A DNA stretch of 64,000 bases from Morganella psychrotolerans (GTDB taxonomy: Bacteria; Pseudomonadota; Gammaproteobacteria; Enterobacterales; Enterobacteriaceae): assembly GCF_001676055.1 (NCBI RefSeq), contig NZ_LZEX01000045.1, positions 62,001 through 126,000 of the forward strand, in the 5' to 3' direction. The position numbers and the translations under genes were made by a program. The notes under the pieces were generated by a model. That model was not told the origin of the DNA, made no database searches, and was given only the letters and a program-made list of their open reading frames with translations. Shown here in pieces: positions 1 through 10,030 of this stretch. Each line of letters begins with the position of its first letter. Position 1 is the first letter of the stretch.

Positions 1-57
1 TGAGTGTATTTTTAGCGGGAAGGGCAGGTTATCGCCTTTTTTGCTTTCTATATTTTC

Positions 58-85
58 TTTGACTAAATCGTCTTACAAATATAAG
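58..85 (+). promoter_or_regulatory. Probable promoter of yceD-rpmF operon
   Basis: A -35-like TTGACT (59-64) and a -10-like TATAAG (80-85) are separated by 15 bases. Transcription would begin near base 92, only a few bases before the yceD ATG at 97, so the message would have almost no 5' leader. The assignment is by consensus only. Confidence 0.4.
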
Positions 86-96
86 ATGCGCGCCTT

Positions 97-630
97 ATGC
101 AAAAGATAAAATTACCTCTGACCATTGATGCAAAACGTACCGCGCAGAAGCGACTGGATTACCAGGGGTGTTATACACCTGAGCAGGTTACGCGGTTAGC
201 GGAATCAGTGGCCAGTGTGGACAGCGATGTTGATGTTGATTTGCGGTTTGAAATCGATCCTCAGCGTCTGGCAGTGATTAAGGGAACAGCAGAAGTTGAT
301 GTTTCACTTGAGTGTCAGCGTTGTGGTAACATCTTCCCGCTTCATGTCCGCGCAACGTATTGTTTCAGCCCTGTCACCAGTGACGAAAAGGCTGAGGCAT
401 TACCGGAAGAGTATGAGCCAATTGACGTAAATGATTTTGGTGAAACAGATTTACTGGCAATGATTGAAGATGAGTTAATTCTTTCTTTGCCCGTGGTTCC
501 GGTACATGAATCTGAACACTGTGAAGTGTCCGACGCGGAGAAAGTTTTTGGTAAACTTCCAGAGGAAGTTGAAAAGCCGAATCCTTTTGCCGCATTAGCC
601 AGCTTAAAGAAAAGTAATATTAAGGAGTAA
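97..630 (+). CDS. yceD: YceD, DUF177 23S rRNA accumulation protein
   Basis: A 177-residue protein of the YceD/DUF177 family (173 residues in E. coli), needed for normal 23S rRNA accumulation and conserved beside rpmF. A CxxC pair (CQRC) lies in the middle, around residues 73-76, followed by an acidic second half. It opens the yceD-rpmF-plsX-fab cluster, and its stop is 5 bases before the rpmF start, so the two are almost certainly co-transcribed. There is no clear Shine-Dalgarno before the ATG. The exact biochemical activity is not known from sequence. Confidence 0.93.
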   Translation: MQKIKLPLTIDAKRTAQKRLDYQGCYTPEQVTRLAESVASVDSDVDVDLRFEIDPQRLAVIKGTAEVDVSLECQRCGNIFPLHVRATYCFSPVTSDEKAEALPEEYEPIDVNDFGETDLLAMIEDELILSLPVVPVHESEHCEVSDAEKVFGKLPEEVEKPNPFAALASLKKSNIKE

Positions 631-635
631 GGTCA

Positions 636-806
636 ATGGCCGTACAACAAAATAAACCAACTCGCTCTAAACGTGGTATGCGTCGCTCTCATGACGCTCT
701 GTCAGTAACTCTGGTTTCTGTTGACAAAACCTCAGGTGAAACTCATCTTCGTCACCACGTGACCGCTGATGGTTACTACCGTGGTCGCAAGGTAATCAAC
801 AAGTAA
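636..806 (+). CDS. rpmF: 50S ribosomal protein L32
   Basis: A 56-residue, strongly basic protein starting [20 protein letters not shown] and ending GRKVINK, the hallmark of bacterial L32 (57 residues in E. coli). L32 is a late-assembling component of the large ribosomal subunit. A strong Shine-Dalgarno (AAGGAG, overlapping the end of yceD) precedes the ATG. The enterobacterial L32 lacks zinc-binding cysteines, as here. Linkage to yceD and plsX is the standard arrangement tying ribosome and lipid synthesis. Confidence 0.96.
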   Translation: MAVQQNKPTRSKRGMRRSHDALSVTLVSVDKTSGETHLRHHVTADGYYRGRKVINK

Positions 807-833
807 TCTGCTGCCTCCGGGCACGTTGATATC

Positions 834-1880
834 TTGACTAATCTAACCATTGCGTTAGATGCCATGGGCGGGGATATTGGCCCCCGCGTCACAGTGCCTG
901 CCTCGTTGCAGGCACTGGCATCTAATCCGCAGCTCACCTTACTATTGGTCGGGCACCCTGATTCTATCTCTCCTCTGCTTGCACACCAGGATGCTGAGCT
1001 ACTCAGTCGTCTGCGGGTGATCCCTGCTTATCAGACTGTCGCAAATGATGCAAAACCGTCTCAGGCTATCCGCCAGAGTAAAGGAACATCAATGCGTACA
1101 GCACTTGAGCTGGTTAAAAGCGGAGAGGCTGGCGCGTGCGTCAGTGCCGGCAACACCGGTGCATTGATGGGACTGGCTAAACTGATGCTCAAATCCATTG
1201 ACGGTATTGAGCGACCTGCACTGATGACAGTTGTGCCGAACCAGATAAAAACAAAAACTGTTTTGCTGGATTTAGGCGCAAACCCGCAATGCAGCAGTGC
1301 AATGCTGGTACAGTTCGCGGTGATGGGATCGGTGATGGCTGAAGATATTGCGGGGATTAAAAACCCGCGGGTCGCACTTCTCAATATCGGGGAAGAAGAG
1401 ACCAAAGGGCCGGACACTATCCGCGAAGCCGCCGCCGTTTTAAAAGAAATGCCGGAAATCAACTATATTGGTTATGCAGAGGGTAATGAACTGCTGACCG
1501 GTAAAACCGATGTTCTGGTGTGTGACGGCTTCGCGGGTAATGTTACCCTCAAAACAATGGAAGGGGTTATACGTGTGATCCTTTCTATGTTTAAATCACA
1601 GAATGAAGGTAAATCTTCATCCTGGTTGTATAGAATAGTTAAGAAAGTCGTGAAGAAAGCGGTAACCAAATGGCTGAATAAACGTTTCAGTCACCTGAAC
1701 CCCGACCAGTATAACGGTGCTTCTCTGTTAGGATTACGTGGTATTGTGATTAAAAGTCATGGTGCCGCGAATATAAATGCATTCAACGCAGCTATCGCAC
1801 TTGCGGTACAAACGGTTGAAAAGCAAGTCCCTGAACGGATAGCTGCACGTCTCGCTATGGCATCATCCAAGAGTAACTAA
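834..1880 (+). CDS. plsX: Phosphate acyltransferase PlsX
   Basis: A 348-residue PlsX. It makes acyl-phosphate from acyl-ACP, the donor for glycerol-3-phosphate acylation in phospholipid synthesis, and is peripheral to the inner membrane. The N-terminus ([14 protein letters not shown]) and the internal [14 protein letters not shown] and GANPQCSS segments match the family. The start is TTG at 834; this frame begins directly with the conserved beta strand, and E. coli plsX has an equivalent N-terminus. A basic, hydrophobic stretch near residues 258-282 is the usual membrane-association region. It lies 27 bases after rpmF and 5 bases before fabH. Confidence 0.95.
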   Translation: MTNLTIALDAMGGDIGPRVTVPASLQALASNPQLTLLLVGHPDSISPLLAHQDAELLSRLRVIPAYQTVANDAKPSQAIRQSKGTSMRTALELVKSGEAGACVSAGNTGALMGLAKLMLKSIDGIERPALMTVVPNQIKTKTVLLDLGANPQCSSAMLVQFAVMGSVMAEDIAGIKNPRVALLNIGEEETKGPDTIREAAAVLKEMPEINYIGYAEGNELLTGKTDVLVCDGFAGNVTLKTMEGVIRVILSMFKSQNEGKSSSWLYRIVKKVVKKAVTKWLNKRFSHLNPDQYNGASLLGLRGIVIKSHGAANINAFNAAIALAVQTVEKQVPERIAARLAMASSKSN

Positions 1881-1885
1881 CTAAT

Positions 1886-2839
1886 ATGTATACAAAAATC
1901 TTAGGAACCGGGAGCTATCTTCCTGCACAGATCCGTTCTAATGCAGATCTGGAAAAAATGGTCGACACCTCTGATGAATGGATTGTTTCCCGTACAGGTA
2001 TCCGCGAGCGCCGCCTGGCCGGTGATGATGAAACTGTTGTCACTATGGGTCATCAGGCCGCACTGAATGCGCTGGATATGGCCGGAATTGCGGTAAATGA
2101 TATTGATCTTATCGTTGTCGGCACCACATCATCAACACATGGCTTCCCGAGTGCAGCCTGTGAAATTCAGCATCTGCTGGGTATTGATACCTGCATTTCA
2201 TTTGATGTGGCAGCGGCCTGTGCCGGTTTCAGCTACGCCATCAGCGTAGTCGATCAGTTTATTAAAACCGGTATGGCGAAAAAAGCATTGGTAATTGGTT
2301 CTGATGTGCTGGCAAAAACGCTGGATCCACAGGATCGCGGAACAGTCATTCTCTTTGGTGATGGTGCCGGTGCATTTGTGGTGGAAGCCTCAGAAGAGCC
2401 GGGCATTTTATCCACGCATTTACATGCTGACGGTCGTTACGGCGATTTGCTGACATTACCGAATAAAGATCGTAAAGATAGTGAGAAACCGGCGTACCTG
2501 ACAATGGCAGGTAACGAAGTGTTCCGCGTGGCGGTCCGCGAACTGGCGAATGTGGTTGAAGAAGCACTGACCGCTAACAATATCGATAAATCAGAATTAG
2601 ACTGGCTGGTACCGCATCAGGCAAATCTGCGTATTATTACGGCGACTGCGAAAAAATTAAACATGGGCATGGATAAAGTGGTTGTGACGCTCGATCGTCA
2701 CGGAAACACCTCCGCTGCCTCTGTTCCGACTGCCTTTGATGAAGCCGTCCGTGACGGGCGCATTAAACGTGGTCAGCTGATTCTGATTGAAGCCTTCGGC
2801 GGTGGTTTTGCCTGGGGTTCTGCTTTAATTCGTTTTTAA
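1886..2839 (+). CDS. fabH: 3-oxoacyl-ACP synthase III (KAS III)
   Basis: A 317-residue FabH, the same length as in E. coli. It starts type II fatty acid synthesis by condensing acetyl-CoA with malonyl-ACP. The catalytic triad is visible: Cys112 in AACAGFSY, the His in VPHQANLRI and the Asn in [10 protein letters not shown]. The C-terminal [14 protein letters not shown] is typical. It is packed 5 bases downstream of plsX and 19 bases upstream of fabD in the fab operon. Confidence 0.97.
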   Translation: MYTKILGTGSYLPAQIRSNADLEKMVDTSDEWIVSRTGIRERRLAGDDETVVTMGHQAALNALDMAGIAVNDIDLIVVGTTSSTHGFPSAACEIQHLLGIDTCISFDVAAACAGFSYAISVVDQFIKTGMAKKALVIGSDVLAKTLDPQDRGTVILFGDGAGAFVVEASEEPGILSTHLHADGRYGDLLTLPNKDRKDSEKPAYLTMAGNEVFRVAVRELANVVEEALTANNIDKSELDWLVPHQANLRIITATAKKLNMGMDKVVVTLDRHGNTSAASVPTAFDEAVRDGRIKRGQLILIEAFGGGFAWGSALIRF

Positions 2840-2858
2840 TTTTTCAGGAAGATAATTC

Positions 2859-3790
2859 ATGTCTGTATACGCAATGGTATTTCCCGGTCAGGGCTCTCAG
2901 TCTGTGGGTATGCTGGCTGAACTGGCTGCACACTTTCCGGTCGTTCAGGCAACATTTGCCGAAGCATCCGCTGAACTGGGCTATGATTTATGGGCACTCG
3001 TGCAGAACGGGCCTGAAGATGAACTGAATAAAACCTGGCAGACTCAGCCTGCACTGTTAGCAGCCTCTGTTGCTGTCTGGCGTGTCTGGCAGGAAAATAA
3101 CGGCGCGATGCCGGCACTGATGGCAGGTCACAGCTGGGTGAATATTCTGCACTGGTGTGTGCCGGGGTGATTGATTTTAAAGAAGCCATCAAACTGGTCG
3201 AATTACGCGGACGCCTGATGCAGGAAGCCGTTCCGGCCGGGGTGGGCGCAATGTACGCGATCATTGGTCTGGATAATGATGCGATTGCCAAAGCGTGTGA
3301 AGACGCGGCTCAGGGGCAGGTTGTTTCCCCGGTTAACTTTAACTCACCGGGCCAGGTTGTTATCGCCGGTGAAAAAGACGCGGTTGAACGTGCCGGGGTA
3401 TTATGTAAAGAAGCTGGTGCAAAACGTGCGCTGCCATTATCGGTCAGTGTACCGTCACATTGTGCATTAATGCAGCCCGCTGCTGAAAAATTAGCCGTTG
3501 CGCTAAAAAATATCACATTTAATACACCAAACTTTTCGGTTGTGAACAATGTTGATGTTAAGATAGAGACATCCGCCGACGCAATTCGTGATGCATTAGT
3601 CCGTCAGCTTTTCAATCCGGTCCGCTGGACAGAAACTGTTGAGTTTATGGCCGCACAGGATGTTGAAGATCTGCTGGAAGCAGGCCCGGGTAAAGTTCTG
3701 ACAGGACTGACCAAGCGTATTGTGAAAACATTAACATCATCCGCTGTCAATGATATGGCATCATTAACGACAGCTCTTGAAAATCGCTGA
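2859..3790 (+). pseudogene. fabD: Malonyl-CoA:ACP transacylase, frameshifted at active site
   Basis: Two overlapping reading frames together make a complete FabD (about 310 residues; 309 in E. coli), which loads malonate onto ACP. Frame one covers residues 1-92 (FPGQGSQ motif, RVWQENNG...MAGHS) and then goes wrong. Frame two resumes at LGEYSALVCAGVIDF and continues to the end, including the second catalytic residue in VPSHCALM. Reading across requires one extra base after AGC at 3134 (GGTCACAGC-C-TGGGTGAA), that is, a CC reduced to C. The break is immediately after catalytic Ser92 of GHSLG. FabD is essential in E. coli, and the rest is perfectly conserved, so a base-calling error is more likely than a true null. 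The gene lies between fabH and fabG in the normal order. Confidence 0.93.
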
Positions 3791-3797
3791 GGCTGAG

Positions 3798-4532
3798 ATG
3801 AGCTTTGAAGGAAAAATTGCCCTTGTTACCGGCGCAAGCCGCGGAATAGGCCGTGCAATCGCGGAAAAATTAGTTGCACGCGGTGCAACAGTCATTGGTA
3901 CAGCGACCAGCGAAAGCGGTGCGGCTGCTATCAGTGAATACTTAGGCGCAAAGGGTAAAGGTTTTGCCCTGAACGTGACGGACAGCGCATCCATTGACCA
4001 GGTATTAGAAAAAATTCGTGCGGAATTTGGCGAAATCGATATTTTGGTTAATAATGCAGGTATCACGCGTGACAACCTGCTGATGCGTATGAAAGAGGAT
4101 GAGTGGCAGGATATCCTGGACACCAATCTTTCATCAATCTTCCGTCTGTCCAAAGCGGTTATGCGTTCCATGATGAAAAAACGTTATGGTCGTATTATCA
4201 CTATCGGTTCTGTTGTCGGAACGATGGGGAACGCGGGACAGGCTAACTATGCGGCGGCGAAAGCCGGGCTGATTGGTTTTAGTAAATCACTCGCCCGCGA
4301 AATCGCGTCGCGCGGTATCACCGTCAATGTTGTTGCACCAGGTTTTATCGAAACAGATATGACCCGTGCATTGACAGAAGACCAGCGCGCAGGCATTTTA
4401 TCTCAGGTTCCTGCGAACCGTTTAGGTGATGCTGACGAGATTGCCAGTGCTGTAGCCTTCTTAGCTTCTGATGAAGCGGCTTACATTACAGGCGAGACAT
4501 TGCATGTCAATGGTGGCATGTACATGATTTAA
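3798..4532 (+). CDS. fabG: 3-oxoacyl-ACP reductase
   Basis: A 244-residue short-chain dehydrogenase, the same length as E. coli FabG; NADPH-dependent reduction of 3-oxoacyl-ACP in each elongation round. The Rossmann motif TGASRGIG is near residues 12-19, NNAG follows, and the Ser-Tyr-Lys catalytic set is seen in ITIGSVVG and ANYAAAKAGL. The ATG at 3798 is chosen because MSFEGKIALVTG matches the family N-terminus and GAGG lies upstream; an in-frame upstream extension overlapping fabD is not needed. The start is 7 bases after the fabD stop. Confidence 0.97.
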   Translation: MSFEGKIALVTGASRGIGRAIAEKLVARGATVIGTATSESGAAAISEYLGAKGKGFALNVTDSASIDQVLEKIRAEFGEIDILVNNAGITRDNLLMRMKEDEWQDILDTNLSSIFRLSKAVMRSMMKKRYGRIITIGSVVGTMGNAGQANYAAAKAGLIGFSKSLAREIASRGITVNVVAPGFIETDMTRALTEDQRAGILSQVPANRLGDADEIASAVAFLASDEAAYITGETLHVNGGMYMI

Positions 4533-4613
4533 TGTTTGAGCTGACCATTTGCTGATTTTGTGTGGAAATACACAAAAATAAGCAATTATTTGGTTAGACC
4601 AGCCGGGATTGGG

Positions 4614-4642
4614 TTGCATCTTTTCCTGTATTTTATAAACTA
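4614..4642 (+). promoter_or_regulatory. Candidate acpP promoter in fabG-acpP gap
   Basis: The 155-base gap between fabG and acpP holds TTGCAT (4614-4619) and TAAACT (4636-4641) with a 16-base spacer. This fits a dedicated acpP promoter that would allow ACP to be made in excess of the other Fab proteins. Prediction from consensus only. Confidence 0.35.
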
Positions 4643-4687
4643 CGAAAACCATCGCATATAGCGAGTTTTGATAGGAAATTTAATAGT

Positions 4688-4927
4688 ATGAGCGCTATCG
4701 AAGAACGTGTTAAGAAAATCACCGTTGAACAACTGGGTGTTAAAGAGGAAGAAGTAAAAAACGAAGCTTCATTCGTTGATGACTTAGGCGCTGATTCTCT
4801 CGACACAGTTGAGCTGGTGATGGCTCTGGAAGAAGAGTTCGACATCGAAATCCCAGACGAAGAAGCAGAAAAAATTACAACTGTACAGGCTGCTATTGAC
4901 TACGTTAATGGTAACGCAGGCAAATAA
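4688..4927 (+). CDS. acpP: Acyl carrier protein
   Basis: A 79-residue acidic protein almost identical to E. coli AcpP (78 residues). The phosphopantetheine attachment site is Ser37 in [18 protein letters not shown]. It carries acyl chains for fatty acid, lipid A and lipoate synthesis in the cytoplasm. It follows a 155-base gap that probably contains its own promoter and precedes fabF by 77 bases. Confidence 0.97.
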   Translation: MSAIEERVKKITVEQLGVKEEEVKNEASFVDDLGADSLDTVELVMALEEEFDIEIPDEEAEKITTVQAAIDYVNGNAGK

Positions 4928-5004
4928 GCAAACCTCATATCCAGGCGGTCACCCGACCGCCTATGTTGTTTATCCTTTTTATTTTCCCTCCCTGGAGGAT
5001 CAGC

Positions 5005-6249
5005 GTGTCTGAGCGTCGTGTAGTCGTGACCGGACTGGGCATGTTATCTCCTGTCGGTAATACAGTTGAATCATCATGGGATGCTGTGTGTGCCGGACAG
5101 AGTGGTATCAGCCTGATTGAACATTTTGACACCACGAATCATGCGACAAAGTTCGCAGGTATGGTGAAAGACTTCAATCACGAAGAATTCAATATTTCGC
5201 GCAAAGATGCACGGAAAATGGATCTCTTTATTCAATATGGTGTTGCTGCCGGTATTCAGGCAATGACAGACTCCGGAATTGAAGTAACAGAAGCCAATGC
5301 AACGCGTATCGGTGCTGCGATTGGTTCTGGTATTGGTGGTCTCGGACTGATTGAAGAAAACTGTAATTTTCTCAATCATGGCGGACCACGTAAAGTGAGC
5401 CCGTTTTTTGTGCCGTCGACGATTATTAATATGGTCGCAGGGCATCTGAGCATTATCTACGGTCTGCGTGGCCCGAGTATCTCGATTGCCACAGCTTGTA
5501 CTTCCGGTGTTCATAATATCGGTCATGCGGCGCGGATTATCGCGTACGGTGATGCAGATGTGATGGTCGCAGGCGGAACTGAAAAAGCCAGCACACCATT
5601 AGGTGTGGCAGGGTTTGGTGCTGCCCGTGCATTATCCACTAATAATGACAGCCCGCAGACGGCAAGCCGTCCGTGGGACAAAGATCGCGACGGGTTCGTA
5701 CTGGGTGATGGTGCCGGAATGCTGGTGCTGGAAGAGTATGAGCACGCGAAAAAACGCGGTGCGAAAATTTATGCGGAACTGGTTGGTTTCGGGATGAGCA
5801 GCGATGCTTATCACATGACATCACCACCGGAAAACGGTGAAGGTGCAGCGCTGGCAATGGCCAATGCGTTGCAGGATGCGAAATTATCCGCTGACCAGAT
5901 TGGCTATATTAATGCACACGGCACATCAACCTCTGCGGGTGATGTGGCAGAAGCCCGCGCTGTTGAAGCGGTATTTGGCAAGGGAACATCTGTTCTGGTC
6001 AGTTCCACTAAATCCATGACCGGACATTTACTGGGTGCGGCAGGTGCGGTTGAGTCGATCTTTACGATTCTGTCCCTGCGTGACCAGATTGTTCCGCCGA
6101 CCATCAACCTGGATAATCAGGATGATGCTGTCTGCAAACTCGACTTTGTGCCGAATAAAGCCCGCAAAGTGGAAGGTATGGAATATGTTCTTTGTAACTC
6201 TTTCGGTTTCGGCGGCACCAACGGTTCCCTGATTTTCCGTAAGATGTAA
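5005..6249 (+). CDS. fabF: 3-oxoacyl-ACP synthase II (KAS II)
   Basis: A 414-residue FabF (413 in E. coli), the elongating condensing enzyme that makes cis-vaccenate and tunes membrane fluidity with temperature. The active-site Cys165 is in [10 protein letters not shown], and the two histidines are in [11 protein letters not shown] and [14 protein letters not shown]. The GTG at 5005 is taken as start: it is preceded by CTGGAGGATCAGC, a strong Shine-Dalgarno, and gives [12 protein letters not shown], the family N-terminus. The upstream in-frame codons read through non-coding leader. A hairpin terminator follows. Confidence 0.96.
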   Translation: MSERRVVVTGLGMLSPVGNTVESSWDAVCAGQSGISLIEHFDTTNHATKFAGMVKDFNHEEFNISRKDARKMDLFIQYGVAAGIQAMTDSGIEVTEANATRIGAAIGSGIGGLGLIEENCNFLNHGGPRKVSPFFVPSTIINMVAGHLSIIYGLRGPSISIATACTSGVHNIGHAARIIAYGDADVMVAGGTEKASTPLGVAGFGAARALSTNNDSPQTASRPWDKDRDGFVLGDGAGMLVLEEYEHAKKRGAKIYAELVGFGMSSDAYHMTSPPENGEGAALAMANALQDAKLSADQIGYINAHGTSTSAGDVAEARAVEAVFGKGTSVLVSSTKSMTGHLLGAAGAVESIFTILSLRDQIVPPTINLDNQDDAVCKLDFVPNKARKVEGMEYVLCNSFGFGGTNGSLIFRKM

Positions 6250-6262
6250 GCTATTCCGTCAG

Positions 6263-6291
6263 AAAAAAAGCGCCGGTGGCGCTTTTTTTTT
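6263..6291 (+). terminator. Rho-independent terminator after fabF
   Basis: Stem AGCGCC/GGCGCT (6269-6274 and 6278-6283) with a three-base loop and a run of nine T. It separates the fab operon from the pabC-mltG-tmk-holB group. Confidence 0.85.
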
Positions 6292-6350
6292 GCCTGTCTC
6301 ACAGAGACTGAACGATATCAGCGGTATTTTGCACAAAAACACCATTGTAC

Positions 6351-6433
6351 TATACCCAACGTCATTCAAGTTGCAGGCAGGCGGCTATCTGAGGGCAGCC
6401 AATGAACCTGCAGTTTGAATGAATAAGGGTATA
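6351..6433 (+). repeat. ERIC element, internally deleted (83 bp)
   Basis: The ends match the full-length copies elsewhere in this window: TATACCCAACGTCATTCA at the left and GTTTGAATGAATAAGGGTATA-type bases at the right. The central part, including the GGGAGCATA/TATGTGACC hairpin core, is missing. The copy sits between the fabF terminator and pabC and so would be in the pabC leader transcript. Confidence 0.8.
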
Positions 6434-6498
6434 TGATACAGTTCTGTTCAGATGCAAAGTTCCGGTTATATAATAAGCGGTAAAACAATAAGTTGGCT

Positions 6499-7338
6499 AT
6501 GACACAACAGACAAAATACCTGGTCAATGGTGTCCCGTGCGACACTCTCGCTATTGCTGATCGCAGTGTGCAGTTCGGTGACGGCTGTTTTACCACCATG
6601 CGTATTGCGGACGGCAAACCTGTGTTGCTGACCCGCCATCTGCAACGTCTGCACGACAGCACCGCACGGCTGGGGCTGGCGGATGTTGATGACACGCTTC
6701 TGACCTCATGGATCATACAGGCGGCTGAAGGTAGCACGGATGCGGTACTCAAAGTGATTATCAGTGCCGGAGAGCAGGGGCGCGGCTATTTACGGGCTGA
6801 AACACCCCCGGTTGTGATCCTTATCCTCTCGGCGTATCCGGACAACTATGCAACACTGCGGGAAACCGGGCTGTCTGTGGTGAAAAGCCCTGTATCGCTG
6901 GGTATCAATCCTCATCTTGCCGGTCTTAAACATCTGAACCGGCTGGAGCAGGTGCTTATCCGTCAGTATGTGGCGCAGCAGCAGGCCGACGAAGCGCTTG
7001 TCACGGATGTGTCGGGCATTCTGACGGAAGGGTGCAGTGCCAATCTGTTCTGGCGTTGCGGCGACGAGGTTTTTACACCGTCACTGGCAAACGCCGGTGT
7101 GGCAGGTGTTATGCGGGCACATATTATGGATGTGCTGAAAAACAGCCCTTACCGTTGTTATGAAACAGCGCGTTATCCGCAGGTACTGGCAGGTGCCGAC
7201 GAAGTGATTATGTGTAATGCATTAATGCCGGTGATGCCGGTTAACGATATCCGCTTTGATTGTGATAACCACCGGTATTATACATCCCGCTCATTATTTA
7301 TGTATCTTCAGCCCCATTGCACGGCGGCATCAGACTGA
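6499..7338 (+). CDS. pabC: Aminodeoxychorismate lyase
   Basis: A 279-residue class IV PLP enzyme (269 in E. coli). It splits 4-amino-4-deoxychorismate to p-aminobenzoate and pyruvate in folate synthesis. Seen: QFGDGCFTTMRI near the N-terminus, the PLP lysine K144 in LAGLKHLNRLEQ, and the cofactor-binding GCSANLFWR. The ATG at 6499 matches the family start; a TTG two codons earlier is possible. There is little Shine-Dalgarno. It begins a tight run with mltG, tmk, holB and tatD. Confidence 0.93.
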   Translation: MTQQTKYLVNGVPCDTLAIADRSVQFGDGCFTTMRIADGKPVLLTRHLQRLHDSTARLGLADVDDTLLTSWIIQAAEGSTDAVLKVIISAGEQGRGYLRAETPPVVILILSAYPDNYATLRETGLSVVKSPVSLGINPHLAGLKHLNRLEQVLIRQYVAQQQADEALVTDVSGILTEGCSANLFWRCGDEVFTPSLANAGVAGVMRAHIMDVLKNSPYRCYETARYPQVLAGADEVIMCNALMPVMPVNDIRFDCDNHRYYTSRSLFMYLQPHCTAASD

Positions 7339-7358
7339 TCACACAGAGTATATTACTG

Positions 7359-8381
7359 ATGAAAAAAACACGGATTATTCTTGTCACTCTTTTAGCACTG
7401 GTCGCAATAGCGGGCGGTGTGGCGTACTATTTTTATCATCAGACTGAAGCCTTCTCAGAACAAAAAATCATGATCAGAGAAGAGACCATTTTTACGATTT
7501 CCCCGGGAACCGGACGTGTTGCGCTGGAGAAAAAACTGGCGGAAAGCGGGATTATTCCGGCGTCACAGAATTACGCCTGGTTACTGCAACTGGAGCCGGA
7601 GCTGGCAAAAATTAAAGCAGGGACTTACCGCCTGACACCGGACATGACCGTCCGCGATATGCTGCGTTTGTTTGTCAGTGGTAAAGAAGCGCAGTTCAGT
7701 ATCCGTTTTGTCGAGGGCAGCAAGCTGTCGGACTGGCAGAAAATCCTGGCGGATGCGCCTTATCTTAAACAAACACTGGCGGATCTCCCTGCGGATAAAC
7801 TGACCGACATGCTGGGATTACCGGCAGGCAGCAATCCGGAAGGACGTTTTTATCCGGATACCTATCTCTATACTGCCGGGACGGAAGATGCGGATATTCT
7901 GAAAAGGGCGCATCAGCAGATGGAGACCCGGCTTGCCGCTGCCTGGAAAACCCGCAATACCGATTTACCCTATGCGACACCTTATGAAATGCTGATTATG
8001 GCCTCATTGATTGAAAAAGAGACCGGGGTGGATGGCGAGCGCAAAAAAGTGGCATCGGTCTTTATGAACCGTTTGCGCCTGAAAATGCGTCTGCAAACAG
8101 ATCCGACGGTGATTTATGGTATGGGCGAGCGTTATCAGGGAACGATTTACCGCAGTGACCTTGCACGTGTGACTCCTTATAACACCTATCAGATTGACGG
8201 CATGCCGCCGACACCGATTGCCATGCCGGGCAGTGCATCACTGGATGCGGCGGCAAAACCGGATACCACTGATTATCTCTTCTTTGTTGCAGACGGCAAA
8301 GGCGGACATGTATTTACTTCAACATTACGGGATCACAACCGCGCAGTTGCTGATTACCGCAGCGGATTAAAAAAACCATGA
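7359..8381 (+). CDS. mltG: Endolytic murein transglycosylase MltG
   Basis: A 340-residue protein, the same length as E. coli MltG (YceG). It has a short cytoplasmic start (MKKTR), one transmembrane helix at about residues 5-26, a LysM-like region and a YceG catalytic domain. The catalytic Glu lies in [10 protein letters not shown]. It cuts nascent glycan strands in the periplasm and is proposed to set their length. The ATG at 7359 is chosen for the MKKTR-helix start. The end overlaps tmk by 4 bases (ATGA). Confidence 0.95.
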   Translation: MKKTRIILVTLLALVAIAGGVAYYFYHQTEAFSEQKIMIREETIFTISPGTGRVALEKKLAESGIIPASQNYAWLLQLEPELAKIKAGTYRLTPDMTVRDMLRLFVSGKEAQFSIRFVEGSKLSDWQKILADAPYLKQTLADLPADKLTDMLGLPAGSNPEGRFYPDTYLYTAGTEDADILKRAHQQMETRLAAAWKTRNTDLPYATPYEMLIMASLIEKETGVDGERKKVASVFMNRLRLKMRLQTDPTVIYGMGERYQGTIYRSDLARVTPYNTYQIDGMPPTPIAMPGSASLDAAAKPDTTDYLFFVADGKGGHVFTSTLRDHNRAVADYRSGLKKP

Positions 8382-9022
8382 CGGGCAAATTTATTGTAAT
8401 TGAAGGGCTTGAGGGAGCAGGGAAAACGACTGCTCGTCAGGCAATTGTGGATACCCTGCATGAACAGGGAATTACAGACCTGGTGTATACCCGCGAACCC
8501 GGCGGTACACCGCTGGCAGAAAAACTGCGCACGCTGATTAAAGAGGGTATTGACGGTGAAACCGTTACGGACAAAGCGGAAGTTCTGATGTTATACGCTG
8601 CCCGTATCCAACTGACAGACAATGTGATTAAACCGGCACTGGCGCGCGGGCAGTGGGTTATCGGCGATCGTCATGATCTCTCGTCCCAGGCCTATCAGGG
8701 CGGCGGGCGCGGCATCGACCGCCAACTGATGACGTCATTGCGCGATACGGTACTGGGCGATTTTTACCCGGATTTCACCCTGTATCTTGACCTGCCGCCG
8801 GAAATTGGTCTGGCGCGCGCGCGCAGCCGTGGCGAACTGGACAGAATCGAGCAGGAGTCACTGGATTTCTTCCGGCGCACCAGGGTGCGTTATCAGGAAC
8901 TGGCAGCGGCGGATCCGCGTATTGTGACGATTGATGCATCGCAATCAATGGATAACGTACATCAATCTATCCGCAACGCATTACAGCACTGGCTCTTACA
9001 GCAGAAGCAGAAAGAGGCGTAA
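8378..9022 (+). CDS. tmk: Thymidylate kinase
   Basis: A 214-residue kinase converting dTMP to dTDP. The P-loop GLEGAGKTT is at residues 9-17, the [11 protein letters not shown] motif follows, and the lid region [16 protein letters not shown] is intact. The start overlaps mltG by 4 bases and the stop overlaps the holB ATG (TAATG), indicating translational coupling. Confidence 0.97.
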   Translation: MTGKFIVIEGLEGAGKTTARQAIVDTLHEQGITDLVYTREPGGTPLAEKLRTLIKEGIDGETVTDKAEVLMLYAARIQLTDNVIKPALARGQWVIGDRHDLSSQAYQGGGRGIDRQLMTSLRDTVLGDFYPDFTLYLDLPPEIGLARARSRGELDRIEQESLDFFRRTRVRYQELAAADPRIVTIDASQSMDNVHQSIRNALQHWLLQQKQKEA

Positions 9023-10023
9023 TGAACTGGTATCCGTGGCTCAATCCTGTTTACCGTCAGTTAGCGACGGCATGGCTCTCCGGTCAGGGGCACCATGCTC
9101 TGTTGCTGTATGGTATTGCGGGCACCGGAACAGATGAACTGGCGTATGCCCTGACGCGTCTGCGTATGTGTCAGCGTCCTGAAGGTATCAAAAGTTGCGG
9201 GGAATGCCACAGTTGTAAACTGATGCTGGCAGGCTCTCATCCCGATTTTTATCTGTTGCAGCCGGAAAAAGGCAAAAACTCGCTGGGGGTTGATGCGGTA
9301 CGCACAATCACCGAAAAGTTGTATGACCGCTCACAATTGAGCGGCGCGAAGCTGGTGCATATTCCGCAGGCGGAGTTGCTGACAGAGGCTGCCGCCAATG
9401 CGCTGCTGAAAACCCTCGAAGAGCCGACGGACAATACCTGGTTTGTATTACAAAGCCCGCGCCTTGATCTGTTGCTGCCGACACTGCGCAGCCGCTGTTT
9501 CGCGTATCATCTGGCAACACCGCCGGTTGCATCTGGGCTGCAATGGCTGCAACGGGAACTGCCGCAATCGGATGCCACAGACCGGCAAACAGCGCTGAAC
9601 CTGTGTCACAATGCACCGGCAGCCGCGCGTGACTTACTGATGACACCTGACTGGGTAGCCCGGCAGACACTGTTTGCTCAGCTTTCACAGGCGGTAAACA
9701 GCGGTGATTTTTTATCACTGCTGTCTGCTGTTAACCATCAGGAGCCGGAAAAACGCATCAACTGGCTGGTGACACTGCTGATGGATGCGGTTAAATATCA
9801 GCAGAATATGGCTCCCGCCTGTCTTAATCAGGATCAAACCGCTCTTATCGTTTTGCTGGCGGAGCGTTACAGCAGTGCGCATTTACTGGCAGCCGCAGAC
9901 AGCTGGCTGACCTGCCGTCACCGTCTGCTGACGGTCACCGGCGTTAATCATGAATTGCTGCTGGTGGAACAATTATTACATCAGGAAACACTGTTTTCTG
10001 CATCATCATTATCAACCCAATGA
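9022..10023 (+). CDS. holB: DNA polymerase III delta-prime subunit
   Basis: A 333-residue clamp-loader subunit (334 in E. coli). The four zinc-binding cysteines are seen in CQRPEGIKSCGECHSC near residues 50-65. The degenerate P-loop GIAGTGTDEL lacks the usual Lys, as expected for delta-prime, which does not hydrolyse ATP. TLEEP followed by SPRLDLLLPTLRSRC is the SRC motif. It is translationally coupled to tmk. Confidence 0.96.
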   Translation: MNWYPWLNPVYRQLATAWLSGQGHHALLLYGIAGTGTDELAYALTRLRMCQRPEGIKSCGECHSCKLMLAGSHPDFYLLQPEKGKNSLGVDAVRTITEKLYDRSQLSGAKLVHIPQAELLTEAAANALLKTLEEPTDNTWFVLQSPRLDLLLPTLRSRCFAYHLATPPVASGLQWLQRELPQSDATDRQTALNLCHNAPAAARDLLMTPDWVARQTLFAQLSQAVNSGDFLSLLSAVNHQEPEKRINWLVTLLMDAVKYQQNMAPACLNQDQTALIVLLAERYSSAHLLAAADSWLTCRHRLLTVTGVNHELLLVEQLLHQETLFSASSLSTQ

Positions 10024-10030
10024 GTTTATT

